Made by a program: the position numbers and the translations under genes. A DNA stretch of 64,000 bases from an uncultured Clostridia bacterium (GTDB lineage: Bacteria > Bacillota > Clostridia > TANB77 > CAG-508). Positions within the stretch are counted from its first letter, which is position 1. Every line of letters begins with the position of its first letter. The notes under the pieces were generated by a model that had not been told where the DNA came from, ran no database searches, and saw only the letters and a list, made by a program, of their open reading frames with translations. The stretch is from NCBI GenBank assembly GCA_947627295.1, contig CANQVJ010000002.1, positions 62,001 through 126,000 of the forward strand. Reading direction: 5' to 3'. Positions 16,040 through 24,772 of the stretch are shown here, piece after piece.

Positions 16040-17389
16040 TTACATTATATCTTCATCATCAATTCTTGTTTCTCTGTTTACAAATTTTGTGTATGTTCCT
16101 ATCCAACCAAGTTTTATTTTACCTGTTGAACCTGCTCTATGTTTTGCTACAATTACTTCAACAACCCCTGGTTCTTGACTTTGCTCTTTATTGTAATATT
16201 CGTCTCTATATAGGAACATTACAATATCAGCGTCTTGCTCTATCGAACCAGATTCACGAATATCTGATAACAATGGCCTTTTGTCATCTCTTTTTTCTAC
16301 TCCTCTTGATAATTGTGAAAGTGCTATTACTGGCACATTTAGCTCTTTTGCTAGGAGTTTTAATGAACGGCTTATTTCAGCTATTTCTTGCTCTCTGTTA
16401 CCATTTCTTCTGTTATTGCTTCCTGAAATTAACTGAATATAGTCAACTACTATTAGACCAATATCTTTTTCTGCTTTTAATTTTCTTGACCTTGACCTTA
16501 TTTCCGTTATTGTATTTGCCGTATCATTTATATATATTTCTGCTTGGGATAATAACCCAACATTTTCTGCAACTCTTTCCCAATCTTCTTCGTCTAATTT
16601 TCCTGTTTTTACTTTGTTGCTATCAACCATTGCTTCACTACATAAGATTCTATTTACTAATTCTTCTTTTGCCATTTCTAAGCTGAATATTGCGACCGGT
16701 ACATTCGACTTCATTGCTGCATTTGTTGCAATATTTAATGCAAATGATGTTTTACCCATACCAGGTCTTGCAGCTAGGATTATTAATGCTGATTTGTGTA
16801 GACCCGCAGTTTTTAAATCTAATTCTGTAAAACCTGTTGGAACTCCAGTGATTTTTTCTTTTCTATTATATAGTTCTTCTAAGTCGTTTATATTTCTTAT
16901 TAATACATCTTTTATTGGGTCATATCCTTTTTGATTTTTTCCTTGCATTATGCCTATTATTTTTTTCTCTGCGTTTTCAACTATATCGTCAATTTCTTCT
17001 GTTGGGTCATATCCTAAATCTATTATTTCGTCTGCTGCTTTTATTAGGTTTCTTAGTGTTGCCTTTTCAGCTACTATTTTTACATATTTTTCAACATTTG
17101 CTGTTGTTGGAACCTTATCTGGTAATTGACCTAAGTATGTTAATCCACCAACTTTATCAAGCATTCCCATTGCACTTAGTTCGTCTTTTACTGTTATTAC
17201 ATCTATTGGCTCTGTTTTGTTGTTTAAGTTCATCATTGCTTGGTATATGTTTTGATTGTCTTCTCTATAAAAGTCTTCTGGCTTTAGAATTTCTGCAGCA
17301 TCAAGAACAGCATCTTTATCTCTTAACATACTGCCTAGGACTGCTTGCTCTGCTTCTAAGTCATGTGGTGGCACCTTGTTCAATTCCAT
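16040..17389 (-). CDS. dnaB: Replicative DNA helicase
   Basis: A 449-residue hexameric helicase that unwinds DNA at the fork. The N-terminal domain starts with PPHDLEAEQAVLGSML, and the RecA-like motor has Walker A ARPGMGKTSFALN near residue 210 and Walker B GLIVVDYIQLI. The C-terminal LSQLSRGVEKRDDKRP and SGSIEQDADIVMFLYRDEYY are diagnostic. It is 12 bases downstream of rplI, the common rplI-dnaB order in Bacillota. No intein is present. Confidence 0.97.
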   Translation of the reverse strand: MELNKVPPHDLEAEQAVLGSMLRDKDAVLDAAEILKPEDFYREDNQNIYQAMMNLNNKTEPIDVITVKDELSAMGMLDKVGGLTYLGQLPDKVPTTANVEKYVKIVAEKATLRNLIKAADEIIDLGYDPTEEIDDIVENAEKKIIGIMQGKNQKGYDPIKDVLIRNINDLEELYNRKEKITGVPTGFTELDLKTAGLHKSALIILAARPGMGKTSFALNIATNAAMKSNVPVAIFSLEMAKEELVNRILCSEAMVDSNKVKTGKLDEEDWERVAENVGLLSQAEIYINDTANTITEIRSRSRKLKAEKDIGLIVVDYIQLISGSNNRRNGNREQEIAEISRSLKLLAKELNVPVIALSQLSRGVEKRDDKRPLLSDIRESGSIEQDADIVMFLYRDEYYNKEQSQEPGVVEVIVAKHRAGSTGKIKLGWIGTYTKFVNRETRIDDEDIM

Positions 17390-17401
17390 TAAACTTCCCT
17401 C

Positions 17402-17848
17402 CTATTCTGAGATTAAGTCTACTTTAAGGTTTGCGTAAACACCTTCATATAGACGAATTTTAACATTTGTAATTCCTAATACTTTAATTGCTTCTTTTAA
17501 TTCAACTTTCTTTTTATCTATTTCAATGTTGTGTTCTTTTCTAAGAATATCTGTAATTTCTTTTGAAGAAACTCCTCCAAATATTTTTCCACTTTCTCCA
17601 ACTTTAACTTTTACTTTAATCATTATTTTTGAGATTTGTTTTGCTAGCTTTTGAGCCTTTTCTCTATCTTGATCTTTTTTATATTGTTTTGAGTTTTCTC
17701 TATCTTTCAATTTTGAAAGATTTTCTTTATTTGCTTCCACTGCCATTTTCTTAGGGAATAAGAAATTACGAGCATATCCGTCTGATGCATTTATTATTTC
17801 ATCTTTTCTTCCTACTCCTTTTATGTCTGTTAATAAAATTACTTTCAT
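17402..17848 (-). CDS. rplI: 50S ribosomal protein L9
   Basis: A 148-residue protein that bridges the L1 arm and neighbouring ribosomes. The N-terminal domain MKVILLTDIKGVGRKDEI with GYARNFLFPKKMA, the long central helix and the C-terminal VGESGKIFGGVSSKEI domain are all there. It lies 11 bases after gdpP and 12 before dnaB, so it is in the same operon. The start follows AGGAGTGATATC. Confidence 0.97.
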   Translation of the reverse strand: MKVILLTDIKGVGRKDEIINASDGYARNFLFPKKMAVEANKENLSKLKDRENSKQYKKDQDREKAQKLAKQISKIMIKVKVKVGESGKIFGGVSSKEITDILRKEHNIEIDKKKVELKEAIKVLGITNVKIRLYEGVYANLKVDLISE

Positions 17849-17859
17849 GATATCACTCC

Positions 17860-19863
17860 TTATTGTTCAAAGTATTCATTTATTATTTTTATTAAATCCT
17901 CTTTTACTTCTTCTATTGATTTTCCTTCAACTTGGGCACCGGCAAGGGTCATGTGTCCACCACCACCAAGTTTTTCTAATATTACTTGAACATTTATATC
18001 TCCTATTGATCTACCACTTATACAGACCTTTCCATTAGCATTTCCTAGTACAAATGAAGCTGTTATATCACTTATTGTTAAAAGCTCGTCTGCTGCTTGA
18101 GCACATATTAGACTTGCATCATCAGTTGTTTCATTGTTTATTGCTATTCCAATTCCGTCTCTAATTATTTGAGCATTTTTTACAATTTCAGCAATTCTGT
18201 TAAACCCTGACAAATCTGTTTGGAACCATTTTTTTACTCTTATGATGTCTACTCCACATTTTCTTAAATATGCTGCTGCTTCAAATGTTCTAACTCCTGT
18301 TTTAAATGTGAAACTCTTTGTATCCATCATTATTCCAGCATATAGACTTTCCGCTTCTAACTGTGTTAATTTTATTGGCACTTCTACATATTGTAGAATT
18401 TCTGTAACCAGCTCTGCTGTTGACGAAGCATACACTTCTTGGAAAGTTAATGTTGCATTTTCAATATATGCTTCACTTCTTCTGTGATGATCTATTATAA
18501 CTATTTTCTTTGTTTTATATAGTAAATCTGGATTTTCTACACGATTTGTTTTATGTGTATCTACTATTACTAACAAAGTATCTGTTTCAATGTTCTCGTC
18601 TGCAACTTCATTACTAATTATTGCATCTTCATATTCTTCATCTTTTTCTAATTCTTTTACAAATGATTTTATTGATGTGCCTTCTCTATCAGCTACGATA
18701 TATGCTTTTTTACCAAGCTCTTTTGCTAATTTGTGAATTCCTATTGCTGAACCTATTGCATCAATATCTGGATTTCTATGACCCATTATCATTACATTTT
18801 TAGATTCTCTTATTAAATTTGATAGTGCATGTGCTACAACTCTTGCTTTTACTTTTGTTCTTTTTTCTACTTCTTGCACTCTTCCACCAAAGAACTTATA
18901 TATGTCATTTTCTCTAACTACTGCTTGATCTCCACCACGACCAAGGACTATGTCCATTGCAGCTTGTGCTGACTTATATTTTTCTTTATCTGTTGGGCCT
19001 TCGTTTGATATTGCAATACTTAGGGTTAATTGGCCCCCACCATGTATTTCAATTTCTTTTATTTTGTCTAAGACGCTAAATTTATCTTCTTTTACTGATT
19101 CTAAATAGCGTTGTTCAAATAGATATGTGTATCTATCTCTATCTGTTTTTATTAGTACTCCTTGTGATTTATCTGCCCAATCATATATGCATTTATCTAT
19201 TTGTGCTATTACTTGTGGTTTTTCTTCACTTTCTAACTGTTGAACTGTTTCTTCATAATTGTCTACCATTAATAGACCTATGCATGATTTTGAGTTTCTA
19301 TATTCGTTTTGCAATTTTACATTTTCAGTTTCGTCAATGAAATATAGTATCATCATGTATTCATTGTTTTTCTTTTCTTTATTTCTTGATTTAACATATT
19401 TACCTACTATTTTGTATGTTTTTGTACCAATATCTTTTTCTACTAAGATATCTTTGCTCTTATTTTTTTCTTTTTTTACTTCATCTTTTACATCTAATAT
19501 AATGTCGTCTAAATATGGGTTTATATCTATGTTTTCAAATTCACTTGTGAATTTTGAACTTTTCCATATTACATTTCCTGTAGTTTCCATTATTATTAGA
19601 GGTAATGGCGAATTTATTAAACTGCTTTTTGCAGCCGAATCTAAGGAAATTGTTAGGCCTTGTAAGGTTTCTGACAATTCCGCCTTTCTTTTTTTGGTTG
19701 CATAATACGCATACAATAATATTAGTGTATATGTTATGATTGCAATAACCGTCCATTTAACATCCTGTATACATATAATGATAAGTAGGAGTAATATTAT
19801 TAGCAAATATATTTTAGTTTTTGAAATTAAGTTATCAAAAACTTTTCTATTTTTATTTTGCAT
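17860..19863 (-). CDS. gdpP: Cyclic-di-AMP phosphodiesterase GdpP
   Basis: A 667-residue membrane enzyme that hydrolyses c-di-AMP to pApA. The start at 19863 is chosen over a longer frame because it lies one base after the topA stop and gives the usual N-terminus with two membrane helices (about residues 15-55). Then come a PAS-like region, a degenerate GGDEF domain, and the DHH/DHHA1 catalytic part. That part has MGHRNPDIDAIGSAIG, VIVDTHKTNR, VIIDHHRRSEAYIENA and GGGGHMTLAGAQV near the end. The gdpP-rplI-dnaB order is typical for Bacillota. It should control turgor and potassium-related signalling. Confidence 0.94.
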   Translation of the reverse strand: MQNKNRKVFDNLISKTKIYLLIILLLLIIICIQDVKWTVIAIITYTLILLYAYYATKKRKAELSETLQGLTISLDSAAKSSLINSPLPLIIMETTGNVIWKSSKFTSEFENIDINPYLDDIILDVKDEVKKEKNKSKDILVEKDIGTKTYKIVGKYVKSRNKEKKNNEYMMILYFIDETENVKLQNEYRNSKSCIGLLMVDNYEETVQQLESEEKPQVIAQIDKCIYDWADKSQGVLIKTDRDRYTYLFEQRYLESVKEDKFSVLDKIKEIEIHGGGQLTLSIAISNEGPTDKEKYKSAQAAMDIVLGRGGDQAVVRENDIYKFFGGRVQEVEKRTKVKARVVAHALSNLIRESKNVMIMGHRNPDIDAIGSAIGIHKLAKELGKKAYIVADREGTSIKSFVKELEKDEEYEDAIISNEVADENIETDTLLVIVDTHKTNRVENPDLLYKTKKIVIIDHHRRSEAYIENATLTFQEVYASSTAELVTEILQYVEVPIKLTQLEAESLYAGIMMDTKSFTFKTGVRTFEAAAYLRKCGVDIIRVKKWFQTDLSGFNRIAEIVKNAQIIRDGIGIAINNETTDDASLICAQAADELLTISDITASFVLGNANGKVCISGRSIGDINVQVILEKLGGGGHMTLAGAQVEGKSIEEVKEDLIKIINEYFEQ

Positions 19864-19864
19864 A

Positions 19865-21847
19865 TTATTTTCCTTTCTTATTTTCTTTACTTGGTAGGTT
19901 CCATGAAATATAATCACATGATTTTGGATTGTTTTCACATATATAATATTTCCTGCCTTTTTTTGTTTTCCTAATTTGTACCTGTGCTCCACATTTTGGG
20001 CAAGGTTCATCTATTGTTTCTATTATTGCTTTTGTATTTTTACATTCAGGATAACCTGGGCATGCTAGGAATTTTCCAAACCTTCCGTATTTGTATACCA
20101 TCATTCTGCCACATTTTTCACATTTTACATCTGATACTTCATCTACTAATTCAACATGCTCTAATTCTTTTTCTACCTTTTCTATTGTTTTTCCAAATGG
20201 ACCATAAAATTCTCTAATCATTTTTTTCCATTGTTCATTTCCTTCTGCTATTTTATCGAAATCGGCTTCTATTTGAGCTGTGAATTCTTCGTTTATTACA
20301 TCTGTAAAGTTTTCTGTTAGCAGTTTGTTTACTATTGTACCTAATTCCGTAGGTACTAATTGTTTTTGTTCTTTTTCTATATATCTTCTTGCTAAGATTG
20401 TTGTTATTGTTGGTGAATATGTGCTTGGCCTTCCAATACCTTTTTCTTCTAAGGCTTTTACAAGACTTGCTTCTGTGTACCTTGGTGGTGGTTCTGTGAA
20501 GCTTTGTTTTGGATTGATTTCATTTAGTTTTACTTCTTCTTTTTCTTCTAGTGGTGGTAATGTTTTTTCTTCATCTTCACTTTTACTGTATTTATACATT
20601 ACCAAGAAACCTTTGAATTTAAGGTTTTGCCCATTTGCTTTAAAATCATATCCATTTGCTTTAATGCTTACCGCCATTGTGTCATAAATTGCTGATGCCA
20701 TTTGGCTTGCCATAAATCTTTCATATATTAATTTGTATAATTTGTATTGGTCGTTTGAAAGATGTGGCTTTACACTTGCAGGTGTTAGTTCTGCATATGT
20801 TGGCCTAATTGCTTCATGCGCATCTTGTGCATCTTTTTTTGTTTTGAAATGTCTTTCTTCATAAAAACTTTCACCAAATTCTTTGATTATTTGCTCTTTT
20901 GCACTTGCTCTTGCTTCATTTGAAATTCTTGTAGAATCTGTTCTCATGTATGTTATTAAACCTACTGTGCCTTTTTCTGGAATTTTCACTCCTTCATATA
21001 AACTTTGTGCAACTGACATTGTTTTACGAAGTGTAAAATTTATTTTCCTTGAAGCTTCTTGTTGCATTGTGCTTGTTGTAAATGGTGGTGAAGGATTTCT
21101 TTTCTTCTCACCTTTTTTAACTTCATCTACTACATATTTTGCGTTTTCCAAATCTTTTAAGATTTGATCTACTTCTTTTTGAGAGTGTATTTCTTGCTTG
21201 TTTCCTTCTTTTCCTACAAATTTTGCATCAAAATCTTTTTTAGATTTTTTATGTTTTAGATTTGCGTATATGTTCCAGTATTCTTCTGGTTTAAAATCTT
21301 GTATTTCCTTTTCTCTATCTACAATCATTTTTACGGCTACTGATTGTACTCTACCTGCTGATAGCCCTCTTTTTACCTTTTTCCATAATACAGGGCTCAT
21401 TTTGTAACCAACAATTCTATCTAATACACGCCTTGCTTGCTGTGCATCTACTAAATTTATATCTATATCTCTTGGTTCTTTTATTGCTTTTTTTACTGCA
21501 TTTTTTGTTATTTCATTAAATGTTACTCTTGTTATTTTTTCTTTTTCGTCTTTTAGTATTGTGGCTAAGTGCCATGCTATTGCTTCTCCTTCCCTATCAG
21601 GGTCGGTTGCGATAAATATTTTTTTTGCTTTTTTTGCTTCTTTTTTTAGTTCTTTTATTAAATTTCCTTTTCCTCTTATGTTTATATATTCTGGCTCAAA
21701 GTCGTTTTCAATTTCTACACCCATTTTTGATTTTGGTAAATCTCTAACATGACCCATTGACGCCATTACTTTTGTGCTTCCGCCAAGGAACCTCTTGATT
21801 GTATTGGCTTTTGCTGGAGATTCCACTATAACTAATCTATCTGCCAT
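19865..21847 (-). CDS. topA: DNA topoisomerase I
   Basis: A 660-residue type IA topoisomerase that relaxes negative supercoils. The Toprim domain has IVESPAKANTIKRFLG and ATDPDREGEAI; the active-site Tyr is in GLITYMRTDSTRIS. RYTEASLVKALEEKGIGRPST is also typical. The C-terminus has two four-cysteine zinc modules (CEKCGRMM...CPGYPEC and CPKCGAQ...C...C). Its first 11 bases overlap the DUF975 gene and gdpP follows one base after the stop, so it is translationally linked to both. Confidence 0.97.
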   Translation of the reverse strand: MADRLVIVESPAKANTIKRFLGGSTKVMASMGHVRDLPKSKMGVEIENDFEPEYINIRGKGNLIKELKKEAKKAKKIFIATDPDREGEAIAWHLATILKDEKEKITRVTFNEITKNAVKKAIKEPRDIDINLVDAQQARRVLDRIVGYKMSPVLWKKVKRGLSAGRVQSVAVKMIVDREKEIQDFKPEEYWNIYANLKHKKSKKDFDAKFVGKEGNKQEIHSQKEVDQILKDLENAKYVVDEVKKGEKKRNPSPPFTTSTMQQEASRKINFTLRKTMSVAQSLYEGVKIPEKGTVGLITYMRTDSTRISNEARASAKEQIIKEFGESFYEERHFKTKKDAQDAHEAIRPTYAELTPASVKPHLSNDQYKLYKLIYERFMASQMASAIYDTMAVSIKANGYDFKANGQNLKFKGFLVMYKYSKSEDEEKTLPPLEEKEEVKLNEINPKQSFTEPPPRYTEASLVKALEEKGIGRPSTYSPTITTILARRYIEKEQKQLVPTELGTIVNKLLTENFTDVINEEFTAQIEADFDKIAEGNEQWKKMIREFYGPFGKTIEKVEKELEHVELVDEVSDVKCEKCGRMMVYKYGRFGKFLACPGYPECKNTKAIIETIDEPCPKCGAQVQIRKTKKGRKYYICENNPKSCDYISWNLPSKENKKGK

Positions 21848-22859
21848 TGCTTCCTCCTTGTTTTAATTTATCTGCATACTCAAATTTGTTTCTTATTGCG
21901 TTTCTTCTAAGTACTGTGTAAAACTCTGTAACTGTAGCTTCTGTGTATGGATTTACATATAGAACTGATAATAGTCCAAATGTAAATATTGAAAGTATAT
22001 GCCAAGGTATAAACGACATACTTAATACAAACAGTTTCCATTTTTGACCTTTCATCATTTCCTTTGATAGCTTAAGTACTTCTTTTGATTTCATATGTGG
22101 ATTATCAGCTAATATATATTTTACCATTGAGTATTGGTAAGCTTTGATAATTCCACCAATTATTGTTAAAAACCATAGAAGTATTATTAGACTTTTTAAG
22201 AACATTGTTTTTACTATATTCCACAATTGATCATCTTTATATACTGTTATTAATTCTTTTAAGTTTACTTCCTTTTTTCCTCTAGCTTTAATGAATAAAC
22301 GCTTTCCACCAACTATAAGTGGTTCTGCTACAAATATTACAATTAATACTGCTACTATTGCTGCAATTATTAATATTATTGCTTTTATAACATCTGCTCT
22401 GTCGTTTTGATTGCATAGTAATACTATTGCATCTGTTATTTTATATAAGTATTTATTTGCTTTTATTGCAGAGTTTACATTTGTATCTACCGCTTTTCTT
22501 ATTTTTTCAATATTACTTGCTGTTTCATTTGCTTGAGCTTGCTCTTCTGGGCTTAATTCTTGCACTTCTGCTGCTTGATTTGTATCTTCTGAATTTTCTG
22601 CTTGCTCTTGGTTTTCAGCCTGCTCTTGGTTTTCTGCATTTTCAGTTTGACCAGCATTTTCTTGGTTTTGGTTTATAACATCTGTTATTACTGTTGGGTT
22701 TACTGGACTTGCAGATTCGTCATTATTTTCTATTACGGCCGTAGAAGTACCGAACTCACCCGTACATACTGAAAGTATGAAACAACCTATTACAAGAGTC
22801 CAATAGTTTCTTTTGACTACTGCCTTTGCCTTTTTCTTTAAATCTTTTCTATTCCACAT
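21837..22859 (-). CDS. DUF975 family membrane protein
   Basis: A 340-residue membrane protein. The N-terminus MWNRKDLKKKAKAVVKRNYW followed by a hydrophobic helix is typical of the DUF975 family. A low-complexity stretch around residues 70-105 repeats ENQEQAENQEQAEN and is probably an extracytoplasmic loop; three or four more membrane helices follow. The C-terminal NPYTEATVTEFYTVLR is also family-like. The function is unknown. It overlaps topA by 11 bases and ATG 22859 follows AGGAGAAAAC. Confidence 0.82.
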   Translation of the reverse strand: MWNRKDLKKKAKAVVKRNYWTLVIGCFILSVCTGEFGTSTAVIENNDESASPVNPTVITDVINQNQENAGQTENAENQEQAENQEQAENSEDTNQAAEVQELSPEEQAQANETASNIEKIRKAVDTNVNSAIKANKYLYKITDAIVLLCNQNDRADVIKAIILIIAAIVAVLIVIFVAEPLIVGGKRLFIKARGKKEVNLKELITVYKDDQLWNIVKTMFLKSLIILLWFLTIIGGIIKAYQYSMVKYILADNPHMKSKEVLKLSKEMMKGQKWKLFVLSMSFIPWHILSIFTFGLLSVLYVNPYTEATVTEFYTVLRRNAIRNKFEYADKLKQGGSNGR

Positions 22860-22936
22860 TAGTTTTCTCCTAAAATCTATTATTCAACACATTTATTATA
22901 CAGTAAAAGTAAAGATTTTTCAATACCTATATGACA

Positions 22937-22971
22937 AAAAATCCGGAAAGCTATATTTATTTAGCTTTCCG
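22937..22971 (-). terminator. Terminator of the aquaporin gene
   Basis: A CGGAAAGCTA/TAGCTTTCCG stem followed on the minus strand by a T-rich run. Confidence 0.85.
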
Positions 22972-22997
22972 ATTTTAGTTTCTTTAATTAATTCATT

Positions 22998-23675
22998 TTA
23001 TTTTTTCTTTTCTGGTGCGTGTGTAAATTTATATGTAAATGCTGCTAATGCTGAACCAATAAATGGTGCTACAATGAATACCCATACTTGTTTAAGTGCT
23101 TCTCCTCCAACAAATAATGCTGGTGCTAAGCTTCTTGCTGGGTTTACTGATGTTCCTGTAAGAGGAATACCCATAATGTGTACAAATGCTAGTGTTAAAC
23201 CAATTACTAATCCTGAAACTGAAGCCATTTTTTCATTTGATGTAACACCTAATATTGTGTAGATAAATACAAATGTTAAAATAATTTCTACTATTATTGC
23301 TCCTACCATACTTAATCCAACACTTGATATTGCTCCATAGCCATTTTGTCCTAAATTAGCAACATCTAATCCTGCTTGTTTCATTATTAAATATAGTAAT
23401 GCAATTCCAAATAGAGCTCCTAATACTTGTGATAGAACATAAAATAAGAATTCTTTTACATCCATTTTTTTGTTAATTAGCATTGCTAGTGATACTGCTG
23501 GGTTGATGTGGCATCCTGATATTTCTCCAATAACATATGCCATTGCTACAATTGATAGTCCAAATGCTAATGCAATTCCCAATGTTCCTAAAGTTGTTCC
23601 TGCTACTGCTGCACTACCACAACCAAATAGCACTAGTACTGCTGTTCCAATGAATTCACATAGATATTTTTTCAT
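22998..23675 (-). CDS. Aquaporin (AqpZ-like MIP channel)
   Basis: A 225-residue membrane channel with six helices. The two NPA boxes are present (GCHINPAVSLA and GTSVNPARSLAPA). The Ser after NPAR fits water channels rather than glycerol facilitators, which have Asp there, but the substrate is an inference. The start at 23675 is chosen because AGGAGG lies upstream and because MKKYLCEFIGTAVLVLFGCG is the usual N-terminus. It is a solo unit with a promoter at 23712-23740 and its own terminator. Confidence 0.93.
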   Translation of the reverse strand: MKKYLCEFIGTAVLVLFGCGSAAVAGTTLGTLGIALAFGLSIVAMAYVIGEISGCHINPAVSLAMLINKKMDVKEFLFYVLSQVLGALFGIALLYLIMKQAGLDVANLGQNGYGAISSVGLSMVGAIIVEIILTFVFIYTILGVTSNEKMASVSGLVIGLTLAFVHIMGIPLTGTSVNPARSLAPALFVGGEALKQVWVFIVAPFIGSALAAFTYKFTHAPEKKK

Positions 23676-23711
23676 AGAACATATCCTCCTTTTCTTTCTT
23701 TTTATACACAT

Positions 23712-23740
23712 ATTATATATAAAAAGTGGATTTCTGTCAA
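23712..23740 (-). promoter_or_regulatory. Promoter of the aquaporin gene
   Basis: TTGACA, 17 bases, TATAAT on the minus strand, directly after the stop of the upstream membrane gene. Confidence 0.88.
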
Positions 23741-24248
23741 TTATTCCTTTCCGAATTTATCTAATATAACTCCTACAAAATGAACTATTGGTGTAGAGTT
23801 TTTATTTGCAATTTCTTTTCCTATTGCTTTTCCACCAACCGTAAGCGCTGCAACTAATGCACTTAATATGAATTGTATATTAAAATTTAACCCCATTGCT
23901 TGAGTGATTTTCATTGAAATTAATGCACTGATTGCACCACTAAGTACTCCGGCAAATATCTCCTATGACATCTGCACATATATTTGCTACTTTTGATGCA
24001 TTTTTTATTAATTTAATTGATACTTTTGAGCCTTTTACTTTTTTTGTAGCTTTTGCATGAAATTCATGCTCATTTGCTACAGTAACTGCAACTCCTATTA
24101 TATCGAATATTATACCCACTAATACAACTAATATTAATATAAGTATTGCAGGTACCAATCCTAGGTTTGACACTCCATTTGATGATATGTATGAAAATAT
24201 CATTGATAGAGCAAATGTTGTTATAAACACTTGTATAAACCATTTCAT
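23741..24248 (-). CDS. Conserved-looking membrane protein, frameshifted
   Basis: The frame from ATG 24248 (MKWFIQVF) ends early at 23940, at ...VIGDICRST. Deleting one base (plus-strand G at 23951 or 23952, a C before GGA on the coding strand) restores ...GDICGVLSGAISALIS and extends the frame to a stop at 23741, giving about 168 residues. The protein then has four hydrophobic segments: residues about 3-20, 27-52, 95-115 and 123-140. A charged loop, ANEHEFHAKATKKVKGS, lies between the second and third. I do not recognise the family. A candidate structured RNA lies immediately upstream and may be its leader. Confidence 0.65.
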
Positions 24249-24280
24249 TTGTTTTATTCTCTTCCTTTCACATTTTGAGG

Positions 24281-24306
24281 GTGTATTATGCAATACACCC
24301 CCCTTA
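24281..24306 (-). promoter_or_regulatory. Hairpin between the structured RNA and the membrane gene
   Basis: GGGTGTATT-GCAT-AATACACCC forms a perfect nine-pair stem on the minus strand, without a T run. It could mark the RNA 3' end or be a processing site before the binding site of the gene at 24248. Confidence 0.5.
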
Positions 24307-24321
24307 TTTGTTTTTGATTAA

Positions 24322-24682
24322 CGATGGTCAAAGTCTAAGTAAATTTTACGGTTTAGGTCTGGTCGAATTTCTCTATTTTCCGCTTAGCATTACTGCTAAA
24401 ACCGTTTCCGTTTAAGGAAAATATCTATATTATAGATATAGATACCAGATTGCCACTTAAATCCGTACCTTAATCCCTAGACTTCTATGCTTTTTCAAGC
24501 AAACATTCTAGAAGTTTTCCTTGACATACGATATTTTACTAGTCTTTGCAAAAGCATTTTCATAACCTAAAAAACAAATTTACTTGGCCTTGTAATTTCA
24601 TTTTCTCTATAAAATTAATCCCTGTACTTCTACTCTAGACAGGCCCTCGTAAAACATGTATGACTAGAATAATGCACCATCG
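24322..24682 (-). ncRNA. Candidate 361-nt structured RNA, family unknown
   Basis: A promoter (24689-24717) places initiation at about 24682, where CGATGGT begins; its complement ACCATCG ends the element at 24322. Inside, AAGTAAATTT (24576-24585) pairs with AAATTTACTT (24337-24346). Local hairpins include ACTTCTA/TAGAAGT capped by TGCTT-GAAA-AAGCA, TTAGCA-GTAA-TGCTAA, TTTCC/GGAAA, CCTGT/ACAGG and ATATCTAT/ATAGATAT; two have GNRA-type loops. No reading frame of note is present. An 18-nt motif is repeated in it (24470-24487 and 24615-24632). It may act on its own or as the leader of the membrane gene at 24248. I could not match it to RNase P, tmRNA or SRP RNA. Confidence 0.7.
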
Positions 24683-24688
24683 ATTATT

Positions 24689-24717
24689 ATTATACTACAT
24701 TTTTAAGAATTATTCAA
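24689..24717 (-). promoter_or_regulatory. Promoter of the structured RNA
   Basis: TTGAAT, 17 bases, TATAAT on the minus strand. Confidence 0.72.
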
Positions 24718-24772
24718 GTATTTGGCAAAAATTATTATACCATTGGGTCGAATTTATTGAAAAAACAGGCTT

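Noticed and set aside
16036..17427. Long plus-strand frames opposite dnaB, ftsH, topA and rpoC
   Set aside because: They are antisense to well-recognised genes, lack binding sites, and show the Leu/Ser-rich composition typical of reversed AT-rich codons.
13064..21847. Replication origin near dnaB and topA
   Set aside because: No dnaA, dnaN or cluster of DnaA boxes is visible; dnaB next to rplI is the normal arrangement.
24322..24682. RNase P RNA, tmRNA or SRP RNA
   Set aside because: The hallmark sequences (GAGGAAAGTCC, the tRNA-like ends with CCA, the SRP domain IV GGAA/GCAGC core) are not found.
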